A stretch of 57,242 nucleotides of DNA from Scenedesmus sp. ARA3 (lineage: Eukaryota > Chlorophyta > Chlorophyceae > Sphaeropleales > Scenedesmaceae). The translations under genes were made by a program, and so were the position numbers. Location of the stretch: the NCBI GenBank assembly GCA_004335835.1, contig RWJK01000930.1, positions 1-57,242 of the forward strand, in the 5' to 3' direction. Of the stretch, positions 10,121 through 22,700 are shown in pieces (position 1 is the first letter of the stretch; the number at the start of each line of letters is the position of its first letter). The notes under the pieces are model-generated. The model was not told the origin of the DNA, did no database searches, and saw only the letters and a program-made list of their open reading frames with translations.

Positions 10121-12060
10121 TTAGGCTGCAGCCACCTCGGTGCCCTTCACCTTGGACACAAAAGCATCCACGCTCTCCTCAGACTCGGCGATGAGCTGGC
10201 GGGTGCCCTCCACTGCCAGGAAGATTGCAGCGTTCACGGGGATGGCGCGGTACATGGCGGGGGTCACGCCGCGCCACAGGCCGCCAAAGCCCTGCAGGGT
10301 GAAAAGAGACGATGCAGGCAGGCAGGAAAGCAGCAGCAGGGTCGGTACCTGCCCAGCATGCAGCGGTGCGCTACTGCAGCTGCTGCTGGGATTGCTGGCC
10401 TCGGAGCTGACTGCAACAGGGCAGGCAATGCACAGGCCGATCAGCGCTTGCAGGAAAAGCAGCAAGGCATAACAGCAGCTATCCAGAGGATTTTAAACCG
10501 CAGCCTGGCAGCTGCTGCTCACCTCGACCTGCAGGGAGCGCTTGAGGCAGTCGATGGTGCCGTTGAACTGTGGCTTGCTGAGGGAGTCTGCCTGGATCTT
10601 GGACTTGATGGTGTCGATAGGGAACATGCTGCCCCACAGGCCAAAGCCGGCCATCACGCCAGCACCCATCACCTGCAGAGCGCAGACAGCAGCAGCAGCA
10701 GGTTGCTGTCAGGCAACAGTAGCTGCAGGAGGCGCGCATGGCCTTTTCCAGTCTTGTTGCTGCTTTCCAACCCTGGCGGTGCCATGCAGGCAGCATTTGC
10801 CACATCACAGAGCACCAGCTGGCAAATTCAGCAGTTTTAGCAGTGCATATGTGACAGCAGAGCATGCCACCCATCCCACGCCCTTCCAAGCCCACCCAAC
10901 CCAACCCCAGCTCACTGAGGGTTAACCAGTCTGCAGCGCACCTGCCAGTACTCCAGGTCAGCCTTGGTCTTGCCGGGGCCAGCCAGGTACTGCACGGTGG
11001 CCTCATAGCCGAAGAAGAACCAGGCGTAGCCCTGCATGTCGCGCAGCAGCGTGGACATGTAGCCAGAGTAGATGCCGCGCAGGCCGTGGTTGCGCAGGAT
11101 CTTCCTCGCGCAGTCCCAGTTGCCCTTGTAGTTCTCCTCGGGGTTGAGCCCGCCTGCAGCAGCGCCCTTCATCTGCGCCAGGATGTTGTTCTTGCGCACC
11201 ATCTGCATCTTGGTGCGGATGAGCTCGGTGGGAGTAGACACCACAGAGCCGGCAGCGCCAGCAGCAGCGCCTGCAGCCAGGATCTTCCATGGCGTGAAGG
11301 CTCCTGGCGCATCGCCCTGCTCCAGGTATGCGCGGGTCTTCATGAAGGTGGGGAAGTGGATGCCCAGCAGCACCATGTTGCCCAGCAGCGGCGCGATTGT
11401 GCCCTTGTACAGGGAGAAGGGGCCCTCGGACTTCATCATTTTGCGCACGCAGTCCAGGCCTTGCAGGAACAAGTAGCAGACAAACAAGCAGCAGGACGTG
11501 TCACAAGAGGGTTCAACCGCGCACGTAGCGCGAAGGGAGAGCATGTTGGCTACAAAAGAGCTGGTGGTTAATTATTACACAGGGGTTAATATGCATCATT
11601 GTATGTGGCACAGCAGCAGTTCAACAGATGGAGCTGCATCAAGCAGTTAAAAGCAGTGTTCCAATCAAAAGCACCAGGCAGAGCAGGCATCAGCAACAGA
11701 CAAAGCCTTACCTGAGTTGTACACCATTTCAGGGGGCATGCCTGCTGCACCGATTGTGCCCTTGCCCAGCACCTGCAGGCGGGTCTTGATGGTGTCGAAG
11801 GGCTGGCCCACCATGATGCGGGCAACACCTCCAGACACGCCTGTAGCATGCGAAATAGGCACATAACCATAGTAAGTTGGTTTTCAGTATGCAAATATAG
11901 CCCGCGAGGCGACCTTCGCCATCCTTGCCCCTGATGCAGGACTGGGAACCACCGACGCTGCTCACGCACCTGGCAGGATGTCCAGCACCCGCTTGTGCAC
12001 AGGAGGGGTGTGCTCCACCTCCATGAGAGTAGCATTTTCAAGCTGGCCGAGAGCAGGCAT
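10121..12060 (-). CDS. Mitochondrial carrier (SLC25) protein, tandem copy 2
   Basis: Close paralogue of the gene at 5154-8412, same strand. Coding exons: 12060-11970, 11840-11712, 11459-10942, 10672-10523 and 10291-10121. The exon lengths 91, 129, 518, 150 and 171 nt equal those of copy 1 once its 335- and 183-nt exons are added together. The product is 352 aa with motifs PFDTIKTRLQ, PTELIRTKMQ and PMDTIKSKIQ. The second motif has the more standard Leu, so this copy looks closer to the ancestral state there. The reading across LNPEENYKGNWDC is uninterrupted where copy 1 has an intron. The C-terminus ends in an acidic stretch (IAESEESVDAF) followed by a short tail, as in copy 1. Transport substrate unknown, probably an amino acid or acylcarnitine. 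Confidence 0.92.
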
Positions 12061-13198
12061 CGTGCTCTGCTTGCGAAAGGCGAGGAGTATTGGAGGGAAA
12101 GAGTGCGAAGCTTGCCAACAGGAGGCAAGCTAAGCAGCAATTGCACAGACGTGATCGAAGGCAGAGGTTGTCGCAAGCCTTTCGGTCGCCTCGGTGATCG
12201 AGCTTGGCTTATACACACCTGTTAGGAACGTGTTGCCGGGCATTGGAGTTGGAGGTTTCGATGGTGTGAGTGACTCCTTCTAAAGTACATAGTGTAACAT
12301 GAACGTGAAGTACACATGTTCAAAGTGATGTTGTGAGGAGCAAAATATGTGCTTACAGCAGTCGTGAATTCCGCAGGGAAGTCAGGGACCTAAGGAGACC
12401 AACGGCTTCTGCTGCTCACGGAAGGACAGCAATAGACAATTGGAAGAGCTGTTATAAAATATCAACAATGCTGAACATGCATCATTTCCTGATATCCACT
12501 CCGCTGGTATGCCTGGGTCTAGGCTGTCTGGCTTGTTCCAGGCGGCGTCGACCTCTTCGCAAAGGAACACACGCTTACTTGTGCTGAACAAGTTGCAACA
12601 ATCGCCATATAGCCAGCTGAGGACCGTGCAACGCAGCTGGAAGGAGTTCCAAGGCAGCCCTGCAGTAGAGTGTACTGCATGCCTGCTGGTCACGCTCAGC
12701 ACCACGCCAGTGCTGGCGCAACAACATGCAGCTGCTTTCAACTCCAATTGACACCAAGAAGGAGGAGGCAGTAACAATGTCATCAACCCGCATTTGTAGC
12801 ACAAACCAACAACGCCACAGGCAACCAGTGCAGAAAAGCAGTTGTTGTGTTCCACAACAGCATGGTGTGCACAGGAGGCTTGCAGGATCATGCATACAGC
12901 ATAATTCTTGCAGCAGGCAAAACACATGCAGAGCAGCAGTGTCTGTGTCCCCACCGCAGCTGTTCGGTTGCCCCCCAAGAAGGAGACACAACATGATGCA
13001 GCATGCATCATCATCATCATCATGTTACTCATCAAGCCATAGCATCAACACCATGCATGTTGTTGTGTGTGCTGTGTATGTTCCGCGGTACACCTCAGCT
13101 CTTGTCAACCCCCCTTGCATGCCGTAAGGTGTGATGCCAATGTGCCGCAGCAGCTGCCCTATGGCGTGATGTATGGTGCCCAGACAGTGGCATGTCAT

Positions 13199-13352
13199 GC
13201 ACGTGCAGCCTGTGCTGTGCAGGCCCCCATGCACGTGCAGCCTGTGCTGTGCAGGCCCCCATGCACGTGCAGCCTGTGCTGTGCAGGCCCCCATGCACGT
13301 GCAGCCTGTGCTGTGCAGGCCCCCATGCACGTGCAGCCTGTGCTGTGTAGGG
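13199..13352. repeat. 32-bp minisatellite, about 4.8 copies
   Basis: The unit begins GCACGTGCAGCCTGTGCTGT and repeats at 13199, 13231, 13263, 13295 and 13327. The first four units are near identical; the last is incomplete and diverged. Uninterrupted tandem copies without spacers exclude a CRISPR-like array. Confidence 0.92.
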
Positions 13353-13353
13353 C

Positions 13354-13450
13354 GCCACGTGGCATGTGCAAGCCAGCGTGAGGCAAGGGCCACGTGGCAT
13401 GTGCAAGCCAGCGTGAGGCAAGGGCCACGTGGCATGTGCAAGCCAGCGTG
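13354..13450. repeat. 35-bp minisatellite, about 2.8 copies
   Basis: The unit begins GCCACGTGGCATGTGCAAGC and repeats at 13354, 13389 and 13424. It directly follows the 32-bp array but is a different sequence. Confidence 0.92.
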
Positions 13451-16241
13451 CAGCAAGCAGATGCTCTGCTCGCCACGTTCTCGCTGGTGAATGCAGTGCA
13501 TACATGGATTCAACAAGATCTTCTGTAACATGCAGATGTGGCACGCTGTGCCAAAGCCAGTGACATGCTTGTCAGCTGCAGGAGAGGACACCTGCAAGCA
13601 TCCTCCTGCAACGCCAAGCATGGCAGTGGTGACCAGCATGCCTGCCATACCCCGGGCATCACGATTGACATGCAAACATCCCTTCCCACACTCTGAGCAT
13701 GCTAACAACAACGTCAACAACCCATATGATGCCTGCAGAAGGTCGAACCGCATACAGCATAGACTGCTGCACAGTGTACAACCTTTGCCTGAACACAACT
13801 CCAAAGGCATTCACCACACAATGCGCTGCATGTTCTGTGCCTGCTTTGCACCCCCTTCTCCACGGTCAGAATTCTCAAAGATGCCGGATGCAGATGCACT
13901 GGCAACTCTGCCTTCTTCTGCAGAGAAGCCAACAAAAACACCGCAGCACCTGCAAGTACCCCAGCATAGCTGCACAGCCTGGAATCGAACTGTATCCTTA
14001 CCAGGCGCGTGCACATGCTGTAGGGTGTGCTGCTGTAGTAATTACTACTGTTATAACAGACTGATGATGGCACGCGACAAGAAACATTACAATAGATGCC
14101 ATGCATACCCAACAGTGCCTACGGTGCAGCTGCACACTGCAGCATGCACTGCACTGCGTAAGCGTACATAGATGATCAGAACAAGGCTGTCCCAATTGAT
14201 CGCGCGCTCATCATCTACTCCCCAAGCTAGCCTGATGTTGTGACCAAAAGAACGACATATGTTATAGTTGATACTTAACGCTGACACAACAGCAGCATGT
14301 TTCCTGCTGGTTCAGCAAACCCAACGCGGCCTTGAAGCATGTGGGTTAAGCATGCCCCTCAAGCCCCTCGTGCCTCCGGGAGGACTCCAAAGCAACTGTC
14401 GATGCAACCTCCATGCCACACTTGACACAAACAGGCAGGTGATGAGCCCCATACGACCGATACGCCGAGTTACTGCACGCCGTGGAGAGCAGATAGGTAG
14501 AAGCATACAGAGGCACAGACGCAAAGACAGCAAGTAACGCAGCATGACATGACTGGTCTAAGTGTTAACCAAAGTCTGCCCACATGCACATCGACAACAT
14601 TCACCAAGCCATCATCCCCCTTGCAACCCAGTAACATCACACTGAGGCTTCAAACACCACCAAACATGTACTCGCGCCCACAGAGCCGCACACAAAACCT
14701 GCCACTGCATACGTTGTGATCACTGATAGTAGAAGACCAGACACGAGCCTGCAACACGATCAGCACTATCATGTAGAAGTTTGAGGACCATAGAGCACCA
14801 AATCATGCAGGGCCAAGTATCACATCCATGACATTAGCTGCTGCAGCCTACGCAGACGGCTGCAGCACACATCACACCTACAATCATGCCAACAGAGCCA
14901 ACAGAGCACAGCAACAGAGCCAACAGAACCCTGCACCCTGCAACCCTTACCATACATTGTGCTCCTGGCATGATTGCACCCTTGAATAGCACACTTGAGC
15001 AACTCAGGGATGCTAGACAGGGCATGGGCGCACACCAAAGATGACGCATGCAAGGCTGCATACAGAATCAATCCCTGCACATGGCTAGAGATATGCATTT
15101 CCCCTTAAAAAGCACACTGTGTACATCTGCAGGATTGCATCAAAGTCGTCAGTGTGCCTGCAACAGATCCCTTGCACAGGCCGGCACAACCTGGCCACTC
15201 AAAGCTGCAAGTCAAAGCTGCAAGCAACAGAATGAGCAGGGCCCAATTTCGCAAACACACCAGCTACGACTGATGCGGAGCTGCTGCATCAAAGAGGCAA
15301 GGTGCCTCCAGTAGGGCAACTTGCTGCAGTATATCAGTTCATACAAGGACAAGGACAACCAGCACGCAGCATCAGGTGCTGCCAGCAGCAGATCAGCCGC
15401 TGCATGTCTTCAGATGCAAAATGGTTTGCTGCAATCCGAATGCCATAAACATTACGCCTCAAAACAACACCACAAGCAATGTGCTACTGCAATAGCCGGT
15501 GCACATTGCGAGCTGACGCCGTCAGTGTTTGCTGTGTGGTTCAGCAGGCACGCCAGACCCAACCGCCCTGTGTCCAGCGTGGCCAACATTCCCCTCTGCC
15601 CCTTTCACCAACATGCCAAGGCAACACTGCCGTGCCAGCCTGCCAGCCAGCAGACGGAGGTGCTATCGCTGTGTGATATAGGCAGGCATGCAGCTGCTAC
15701 GTACTACGTATCCAGCATGGCCAGCGTTTCATGCATCCAACAGACTCAAGGGCACTCAGTGCCAAGCACACATCAGCATCACAGCCAATGAGCAATGAGA
15801 TGAACAACACGCCAGCTCTGCTCAACACAGGAAACTTTGTGAGGCTCTGCAGAAGCCTACAATCGACAGGATCCACACGGAAAACACCAGCTGAACCGTG
15901 CTGTTGCAGCGGTGTTTGAACACCGCCCTAGACGTGCATGCAAGCAGCCCCTAGCCTCCTGCCAGCCAGTAAGCAATCCAAGACCAATGAGACCAATAAG
16001 ACCAATAAGCAGCACAGCCAGTAAGCAATCCTTGCAACATGCTAGTGCCGCGCACCACAAAAACAAAGTGTGGACAGTACGACCTACAGGTGCGGACAGG
16101 CAACAAATTGCAGCCTGTGCTGTTGCAGCCCCATTCAAACATCCCTCAACGTCCGTGCATGCAGCCGCCCGCCTTCTGCAAGCGCCTTCAGCTGTCAGAG
16201 CGTTGGCCAGGGCGGCCGTTACGGCCCTGCTGCTGTCTCAG

Positions 16242-16272
<31 letters not shown>

Positions 16273-16357
16273 ATGCCTTGCTGCTGCTGCTGCTGGTCTT
16301 CAACGGCTGCTTCAACAACAGCACTCAGCAGCGGGTAAAACGGGTAGCTTGCTGTGG

Positions 16358-16360
<3 letters not shown>

Positions 16361-16408
<48 letters not shown>
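16361..16408. repeat. (CAG)16 microsatellite
   Basis: Forty-eight bases of pure CAG, the longest perfect triplet run in the window, outside any recognised gene. Confidence 0.95.
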
Positions 16409-16409
<1 letters not shown>

Positions 16410-16672
16410 CAGAGTGGCACGCATAAGCAGGTGATCGTGTGTAACGTTGCAGGCCAAGAGCTCACCGGCAGCACGTGCAAGCAGACAACTACGTTTCAAG
16501 GCAAACAAATACCATTGCACTCCCTTGCTCGCTGCTGCCGTCTTCCCCACTGTACCCGCAGAGGGAGCTCCGCCATTATGAAGCTGACCCTGCCACATAC
16601 TTGTAGGCTGATGTATATGCAACGAAAGCATGGGCGATGATGCACCTCAACAGCGCAGCAACCACCCTGCTG

Positions 16673-16677
16673 TTACA
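16673..16677 (-). terminator. Candidate TGTAA poly(A) signal of the 16817-18644 gene
   Basis: TGTAA on the minus strand 140 bases after the predicted stop codon. Confidence 0.35.
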
Positions 16678-16816
16678 GCTTTGCTAAAATCCTGCAGCTG
16701 TGCAAGCTCATGTGACTTGGGGAGCAGCAGCAACTGATGCTGACCTTTCAAAACCTGGTGACATGGTACCAGTGCCTTTCCAGCTGTGTACGTGCAGATT
16801 GGCTGGCGCATGCTTG

Positions 16817-17648
16817 CTACAGTAGCAGTGCGTGCAACTCACCGACAAAGATGCGCGCAACTTGCAGCTTGGTCATGTGGTTCAGCATGACGGTGTTGCA
16901 CACTTGCGCCTGGATGTTGCGCAGCAGCAAGTGCCGGTGCAGCTGGCTGTTGATCGCAGCGATCTGCGCCGCGCCATCATTCGACACATCGGCAGCAGTC
17001 TGCTGTGCATGCGCCTCTGCGCTGGACTTTGAGCTATTGTTCCTGCAGCCACTGTTGCTGTCGCCGCTGCTTTCTTCCAGCACCCTGCTGATACTGAGGC
17101 TGGCCATGCTCTGCAACACGCTGCTGCCCTCCTCTGCTGCTACGCGCGACATGCGCGCATACACGCGCATCGCCAGCTGCAGCTGCAGCAGCTGTGGGGG
17201 CGAGGACTTCACGCGCCACGCCACCTGCACAGGCCAGCCACATGCACAAAGCAAGGCTGCCATCAGCATAGCGCTCACCACTAACACCTTAGCCCACAGG
17301 CCGCGTACGCTGCCTGCTGCTCCTAACCTCTAGAACTGCTGCAGCAGCCTCTCACGCAGCATGAAAAGTCAACAAAGTCAAACGTTTGACCAAGCATCGC
17401 AAAACAGCGCGCAGCATGCACAGCGTGCCCTCAGCCACACCTGCAGCCAGTGCTCTTGCGGTCCCACTGCCAGCGCTCCTGTTGCGAGGTTGGCTGCTAC
17501 TACTGTGTAGGGCACCAGGGTGTTGTGGACGAACAGCAGCATAGCCAGGCGCAGGCACTCATCCACACGGCCCTCCAGCTGCTGCGTTGCTGCTGCCGCC
17601 ACACCAGCATTTGCTGCTTCATTGCTGACGCAGCTAGCCGCGGCCGCC

Positions 17649-17679
<31 letters not shown>

Positions 17680-18128
17680 CCAGCAGAGCCTGTGGCTGGC
17701 TGCGGTCGCTGCAGCTGCTGTTGCCTGCAGGTGCCGATCCGCGGCTTGCCTGTAACTTCTGCTGCTGTTGCTGCTGCTGCAGCTGCTGTTGCTGCAGACC
17801 ACCAGTCTCTTGGCAGCTTGGCGTGGAGGGCCGCACTGCTGCTGCTGCTGCTGCTGCGCCGCTGCTGCAGTCAGCCGCATGGCTTGTGGCCTCTGGCCGC
17901 GAGGCAATCTCCAGCAGCGATGTGAACACATAGAAGGCCCGTGTGAGCCACTGTCGCATGCTGTCTGCTGTCATCTGCAGCGCCTGCTGCAAGTCGTGTG
18001 GCGTGGCTGACGCCAGCAGCCGCAGCATGGAGCCAGGCCCAGCAGGCACCAGGGGCCGGGGAGGTGGCTCGCGCAGTGATATGTTTGGCACAGGAAGCAT
18101 GCTAGGTACGAAGAGCAAAGCCTGCAGG

Positions 18129-18167
<39 letters not shown>

Positions 18168-18644
18168 CCGTTGGCAGGCTGCTGACTGCTAAGTACATTG
18201 TAGGGTGCCGCTGGTTCCTCATCGTGCGTGTCGGTTGCAGCAAGCTGCTCTGCCCAATCTATGTGCAGCTGCAGGATGGGATGATACTGTTGCTGCGAGC
18301 TGATGAAATCGTCCAGAACCTGACCAGAACAACCAGCAAAGGACAGCAGCAGCAACAGCAGACCCTGAGGGACTAGTAGTGATGACACCAAGATAACTGG
18401 ACTTAGACAGCAGCATGCTTCTGATCAGCTGCACCACGCAACTCTCAGGGATTAAAAAAGCTGATGCCTGCAGTGAACGGACCTGCAGTAGTTGCTGGCC
18501 CTCCTCCAGCTGACGCTCTGCACAGCGCAGCTCTGCCTGCTTGGCGAGCAGCAGCTGCTCCAGCATCCGGACACGTTGATTGTCACTCTGCCCAATTTTA
18601 TCTACGTCTTTTCGGTTTTTGGCTTTGGGCTTGCCGTCTGGCAT
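16817..18644 (-). CDS. Unrecognised protein with coiled coil and polyGln/polyAla tracts
   Basis: Three coding exons join in frame: 18644-18483, 18319-17441 and 17224-16817. The first encodes MPDGKPKAKNRKDVDKIGQ followed by a Leu/Gln/Glu heptad-like coiled coil. The second has ordinary-looking blocks (VLDDFISSQQQYHPILQLHI, FYVFTSLLEI, VDECLRLAMLLFVHNTLVPY) interrupted by long Gln, Ala and Ser runs. The third contains amphipathic helices. The basic start plus coiled coil recalls a bZIP-like layout, but the bZIP signature is absent. The end is ambiguous: reading on gives VGELHALLL-stop, while splicing at 16843 to an acceptor at 16692 would end the protein after VGF. An upstream exon is also possible: 18809-18958 could splice to an acceptor just before the chosen ATG. 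Function unknown. Confidence 0.55.
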
Positions 18645-19748
18645 CCCTGTGCTGCCCAAGGCAAGTGGCTCACCGACAAGCTATCCCCATGCTACATTAC
18701 CCTCCGCAAATCTACTCCTGCCAAGCTGCTACCAGACTGTCGGTGCCTAATAAGTGTTTCATCGCTAACTGATGGTGAGTGGCGTCAAGATCCGTACGAA
18801 GTACTAGGGTTTATGACTCACTCTTGCACCCTTCTCGCGGAGCTGCTGTACGCTGCCACAAGCGTAGCCTCTCTGCTGCGTAGTTCAGCAACAAATGCTC
18901 AATAAGGCCAACGACATGCGGCACTGCGAGCCTCACCGTGCACAACTGATCACAGGTGGGTGATAATCTTGTGTGCCTAGTGCTGGTGGTGATCACCACA
19001 GTCATTGTCATCATGACGGCAGTCACTGTACTGCAGCATGCGAGAACATGTGCTGCCACCAGCCCAAACAACGCATATTGTGTTGTCAAGTCAACGAAAT
19101 ATCTGTTTCCTTGCAGAAGGACACGCTACCACTCGTACAACTGCTCTAAAATGGTTGCAGCCTTGCAGGCCCTGCAGGCAACATCATGTTGCCAACATGC
19201 AGGCACAGCTGATGATCAGCTGATGATCAGCTGTGCCTGCTGTTGGTCGACGCCATTTCCTGTCCTCTGTCGTGACATCACGCTTGCTGCTGAAAGAGTT
19301 ATCAAAGCTTTTTTTGATTATGATGTTGCTGGCGAAGGCTGTTGTATGGCAGCAGTAGGGCACTGGCGCGCAATGCAGCCATGACTCAAATGATTCAGAG
19401 GCCACACACAAAACAAACCCCAGCTAGCATATGAGCTTCTGCTTGGCACTCCATCCAGCTCAAGGCACTGCTGCAAGCATGATGCATGTAGTACACCCAC
19501 TGGGCAAGGCCAGTGTCCTGCAGTGCAAGTGGCAGCTGCCGTCCCACCAAGCTGCTCGTGGAGCAGATGCATCTGCTAATCCATATAATTGCAGACAGAC
19601 CAAGTCAGTGGCGATGCACTATGCTGGCTGCCGGCGTAGTCGCGCTGCACAGCACCACCCACGAACTGTCCGACAGTTGAGCTTGATCCCTGGCGGCTCA
19701 AACACAGCAGGCTGGCAGCACCTTGCGTAAAGCTGCACACCTTCCGCA
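18645..19748. other. Intergenic region
   Basis: It holds the 5' flank of the unrecognised gene on the left and the 3' flank of the hydrolase gene on the right. A possible minus-strand exon at about 18809-18958 (VPHVVGLIEHLLLNYAAERL) may belong to the gene on the left. The only other feature seen is a 55-base foldback. Confidence 0.45.
19192..19246. repeat. 55-bp near-perfect palindrome (foldback)
   Basis: Left arm CCAACATGCAGGCACAGCTG continues to AT at 19213. The right arm (19226-19246) is its reverse complement apart from a one-base bulge. The 12-base centre, GATCAGCTGATG, is itself largely self-complementary. It would form a strong hairpin in DNA or RNA. It lies between genes, downstream of the hydrolase. 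Confidence 0.85.
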
Positions 19749-22700
19749 TCACCTCGCTGCTGCTGTTGCTGGCTGTGCTTGCATGACATGCTCGTGCTGC
19801 GGCTGCTGCTGCTGCTGCTGCTGCCAGTTGCTCTCGGCATGCCAGAAGCCCCAAGAGCGTGGCGGCACCAGCCGCCGCTTGACCTGCGGCAGGCCAGCAG
19901 CAGCAGCAGCAGCAGCACCACAAGAGAGCACATGGCTACCATGGAGCAACTGGCAGAGACAGGCGGTGCCTAAATTGTGCTATTATGTGGTCGGCCGGAT
20001 GTGGTCGACCGGTTGTGCCAACACAGATGGAGACAAGGCAGGACCTGCCGAAGCTGCTGTGCTCTGTGCTATGTCCTGCGAGACTGCTGCACGCTGAAGA
20101 CAACAGGTTGCTGCTGACATGTTGCAGCAGCAAGTGGCCGCCGGCGTGTGACGTTGCAGCCCACCTGCACGCTGCTGCGAGTGATGTCATACACGTTCAG
20201 GTCTTCATTGATGATCAGGTCGCCCTACAGCAGCAGCAGCAGAAGCAGTGGTGTAATGCTTGTCGTGCAGTGACAGGAGTTCAGCAGCAGCAGCAGAAGG
20301 TCTGATGAAAAATCCATCACTTGCTGTAGAACCTCCTGCATGGCATTCATCCACATTGTGTGTTGCTCAGACTACCATATGGCGTGGCTGCTTTGTGCTA
20401 GGTTCTGCTGTTGTGGCTGGCGTGCCATACAGCAGTAGTAGAGCACACTTGTGCGCCAATTGCTGCAGCAGCCGGCAGAAGGTCACACAAGCCACGGTGA
20501 CCGCAGCATGGCCTGTTTGAATCAGGTTTCATAGACCTGGTCGCATACCTTCGGGTAGCCCTGGCGTATGTCTTGGATGATGGCTGCCCTGCTGGCTGCG
20601 TTGACAGTCAGGTGGTGGGCCACAGCCAGGCGCGGCTGCGCGGCTGCAAAGAGGTGTCCAGCCTGCTGCGGGGTGATGTGGCTCGTCTGCAAAGCAGACG
20701 CATGCAATAGAATAGATGAGCCAAGTTGAGTGGTGCAGGTGTGGCAGCAGCTCAACAGGCACTACGTGCTGCTGGGACAGCAGACCACCTCATGATTCTG
20801 GCGCCAAAGTCGGCAGTGAATACATATACACGGCATCCTCAGGTGGTGCTATGCAAGACTGCCCAGTCTACAACACATTGCGAGATAGCTGGGTTGTGTA
20901 GAAATGCAGCCACACTCGCATCGCTCCTGCCGCTCACATTGATCAGCAGCTGGCTCTCAAAGCTGAGGCGTGCCAGGTCCTCAATGGGCCCCATGTTCTG
21001 CATGATGAACACGTCACTGCCAGCAGCCAGCTGAGCCAGCGTGTCGGTGGGCCGCGTGTCACCTGAGCAGCGCAGCGGCGCGTTGAAAAGAAAGTGTTTG
21101 AAGTGCAGGGCGGGGCAGGCCCGGTCAGCAAACTGGGGCGACGGGAAAGGACAGCCATGTAAAGCACAGCTTGCAGGCTGCTGCTGCGATAGCTGCACTC
21201 ATGAAGATCATTGGATGTACTGCCCGATGAGCTGTCGGCTGAGTAAGTGAAGGACAGCCGCTGCCAGTTGCACTGCTTGTACTGCCAACTGTACTGCATG
21301 TGCCCACAACTGTACTGTCTGTCCTGCTGCGCTGCGCCCCTACCTGAGTAAGTGAAGGACAGCCCCTGCCATTCCAGCCTGTAGGCCACAGGACCTCCTG
21401 TGCGGTAGTGGTCCACAGGCGTAGCTGTCACCTTGACACCGTTGCGGCTGTACACAACCTGCGGCAGGCACGGCACGCAGCAGGTATGAGCAACATGTTT
21501 CAGCAAGGAGGGCATTGCAGCAGCGAAGTCAAGTACTTCCCCACAAGCAATATCAGGCTAGGAATGACTCAAAATGCTTTACACCATAAGCGCGCGCTAT
21601 GCGGTCACCTAAACGCACAGGTACTATTTGTGAGTGCTTTCCACCAGACACTCCATGCAAACAGTTGTGTATGCATGTGGTACGTGCCTTGCTTTGCCAC
21701 ACCCACCTGGTTCTTAACTCTGTAGTCAAACTCATGTGCGATGACCTGCGCAAAAACACCACACGTTGTCAGGCGCTGCCAGTGTGGCACGATTCCAACA
21801 CACAACATTGGCGATTAGCTTTGCACAACCCATGTTCAGCACGAGGCCCTAACAAGGGTTACAAGGTAGTCTGACTGTTAGAAGCCTGGCCAGAACCCCA
21901 GCCTGCTCTGTCCCAGTCTGTTTGTGACATATCTGGCATGCAGCAAGCTGCGGCACTGCAAACCACATAGATTGGCTGGCAGAGCAGTAGCCTTGGGGGC
22001 CCCAACAGTGTCACTACTCCTGCTGTCTCACTCCTCCTGCAGCCTTAAGGCTGCAGAGTAAGCTTACCCTTTCACCAGTCTTGCATTTTCTTCGATCTCG
22101 ATCCTGCTGCAGCCTGCCCTCCTCACCTTGTCACCATCGTCCTTGCGCCCCACAAGGTCAATCCTGCGCCTGGCGTGTGTGTCCCAGGCCATGAACTGCA
22201 TCGAACAAATGCAATGGTCTTGCAGTGATAAGGCAGTGCCGCTGCAGGCCAGGATGCGCGGCTGAGATTGGCAGCTAGTAGCTGGCTGCACTGACAGATG
22301 TGCATGAGAGGCCCCCGCAGCTGCCAGACTTCTGATCGCAACCTGACAGATTCTTCTGCCTACTGCCGCATATAATGTTTCACAGTCAGCAATGCACACA
22401 CCAAACAAGGCGCACACGTACGTCCAAGCACAGCAGGTCTCTATGTAAGCAAAAGAAGATGTTAACATGGAATTTGCAGAGGTTTTTTATACGTGCTGCA
22501 GTAGTCCAGACCCACGCACCTGTCGCAGCCCCTCGATGGCTGCTGCTGTGCCGTACTGGGGCTGCTCCCCTGAGGGCCCCCACACCTCCCAGGGCTGCTT
22601 GCGGCCAAACATGGCCCCCACATACAGGCTGGCCAGGTCAGCATGGTGGTCGCTGTGCAAGTGCGTGAGGAACACCTGCAATGACAATGCATGCCTTGCA

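Larger units (their letters stand above)
12061..16816. other. Long region without a recognised gene
   Basis: About 4.7 kb contain two minisatellites, a (CAG)16 run and many short overlapping open frames, none with a conserved block. Minus-strand stretches at about 12500-12590 (EEVDAAWNKPDSLDPGIPAE), 13590-13680 and 13815-13970 (GFSAEEGRVASASASGIFEN) have normal composition and nearby splice-like sites. They could be exons of a lineage-specific gene, but no model could be built. Confidence 0.45.

Noticed and set aside
13199..13450. Regularly spaced repeats resembling a CRISPR array
   Set aside because: The units abut without unique spacers, and the host is eukaryotic; these are minisatellites.
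13491..14171. 226-codon plus-strand open frame
   Set aside because: Cys/His/Thr-rich with no recognised domain; the frame is open by chance in stop-poor sequence.
15912..16640. Long plus-strand open frame (242 codons)
   Set aside because: It is largely Ser/Leu/Ala runs from triplet repeats, with no conserved block.
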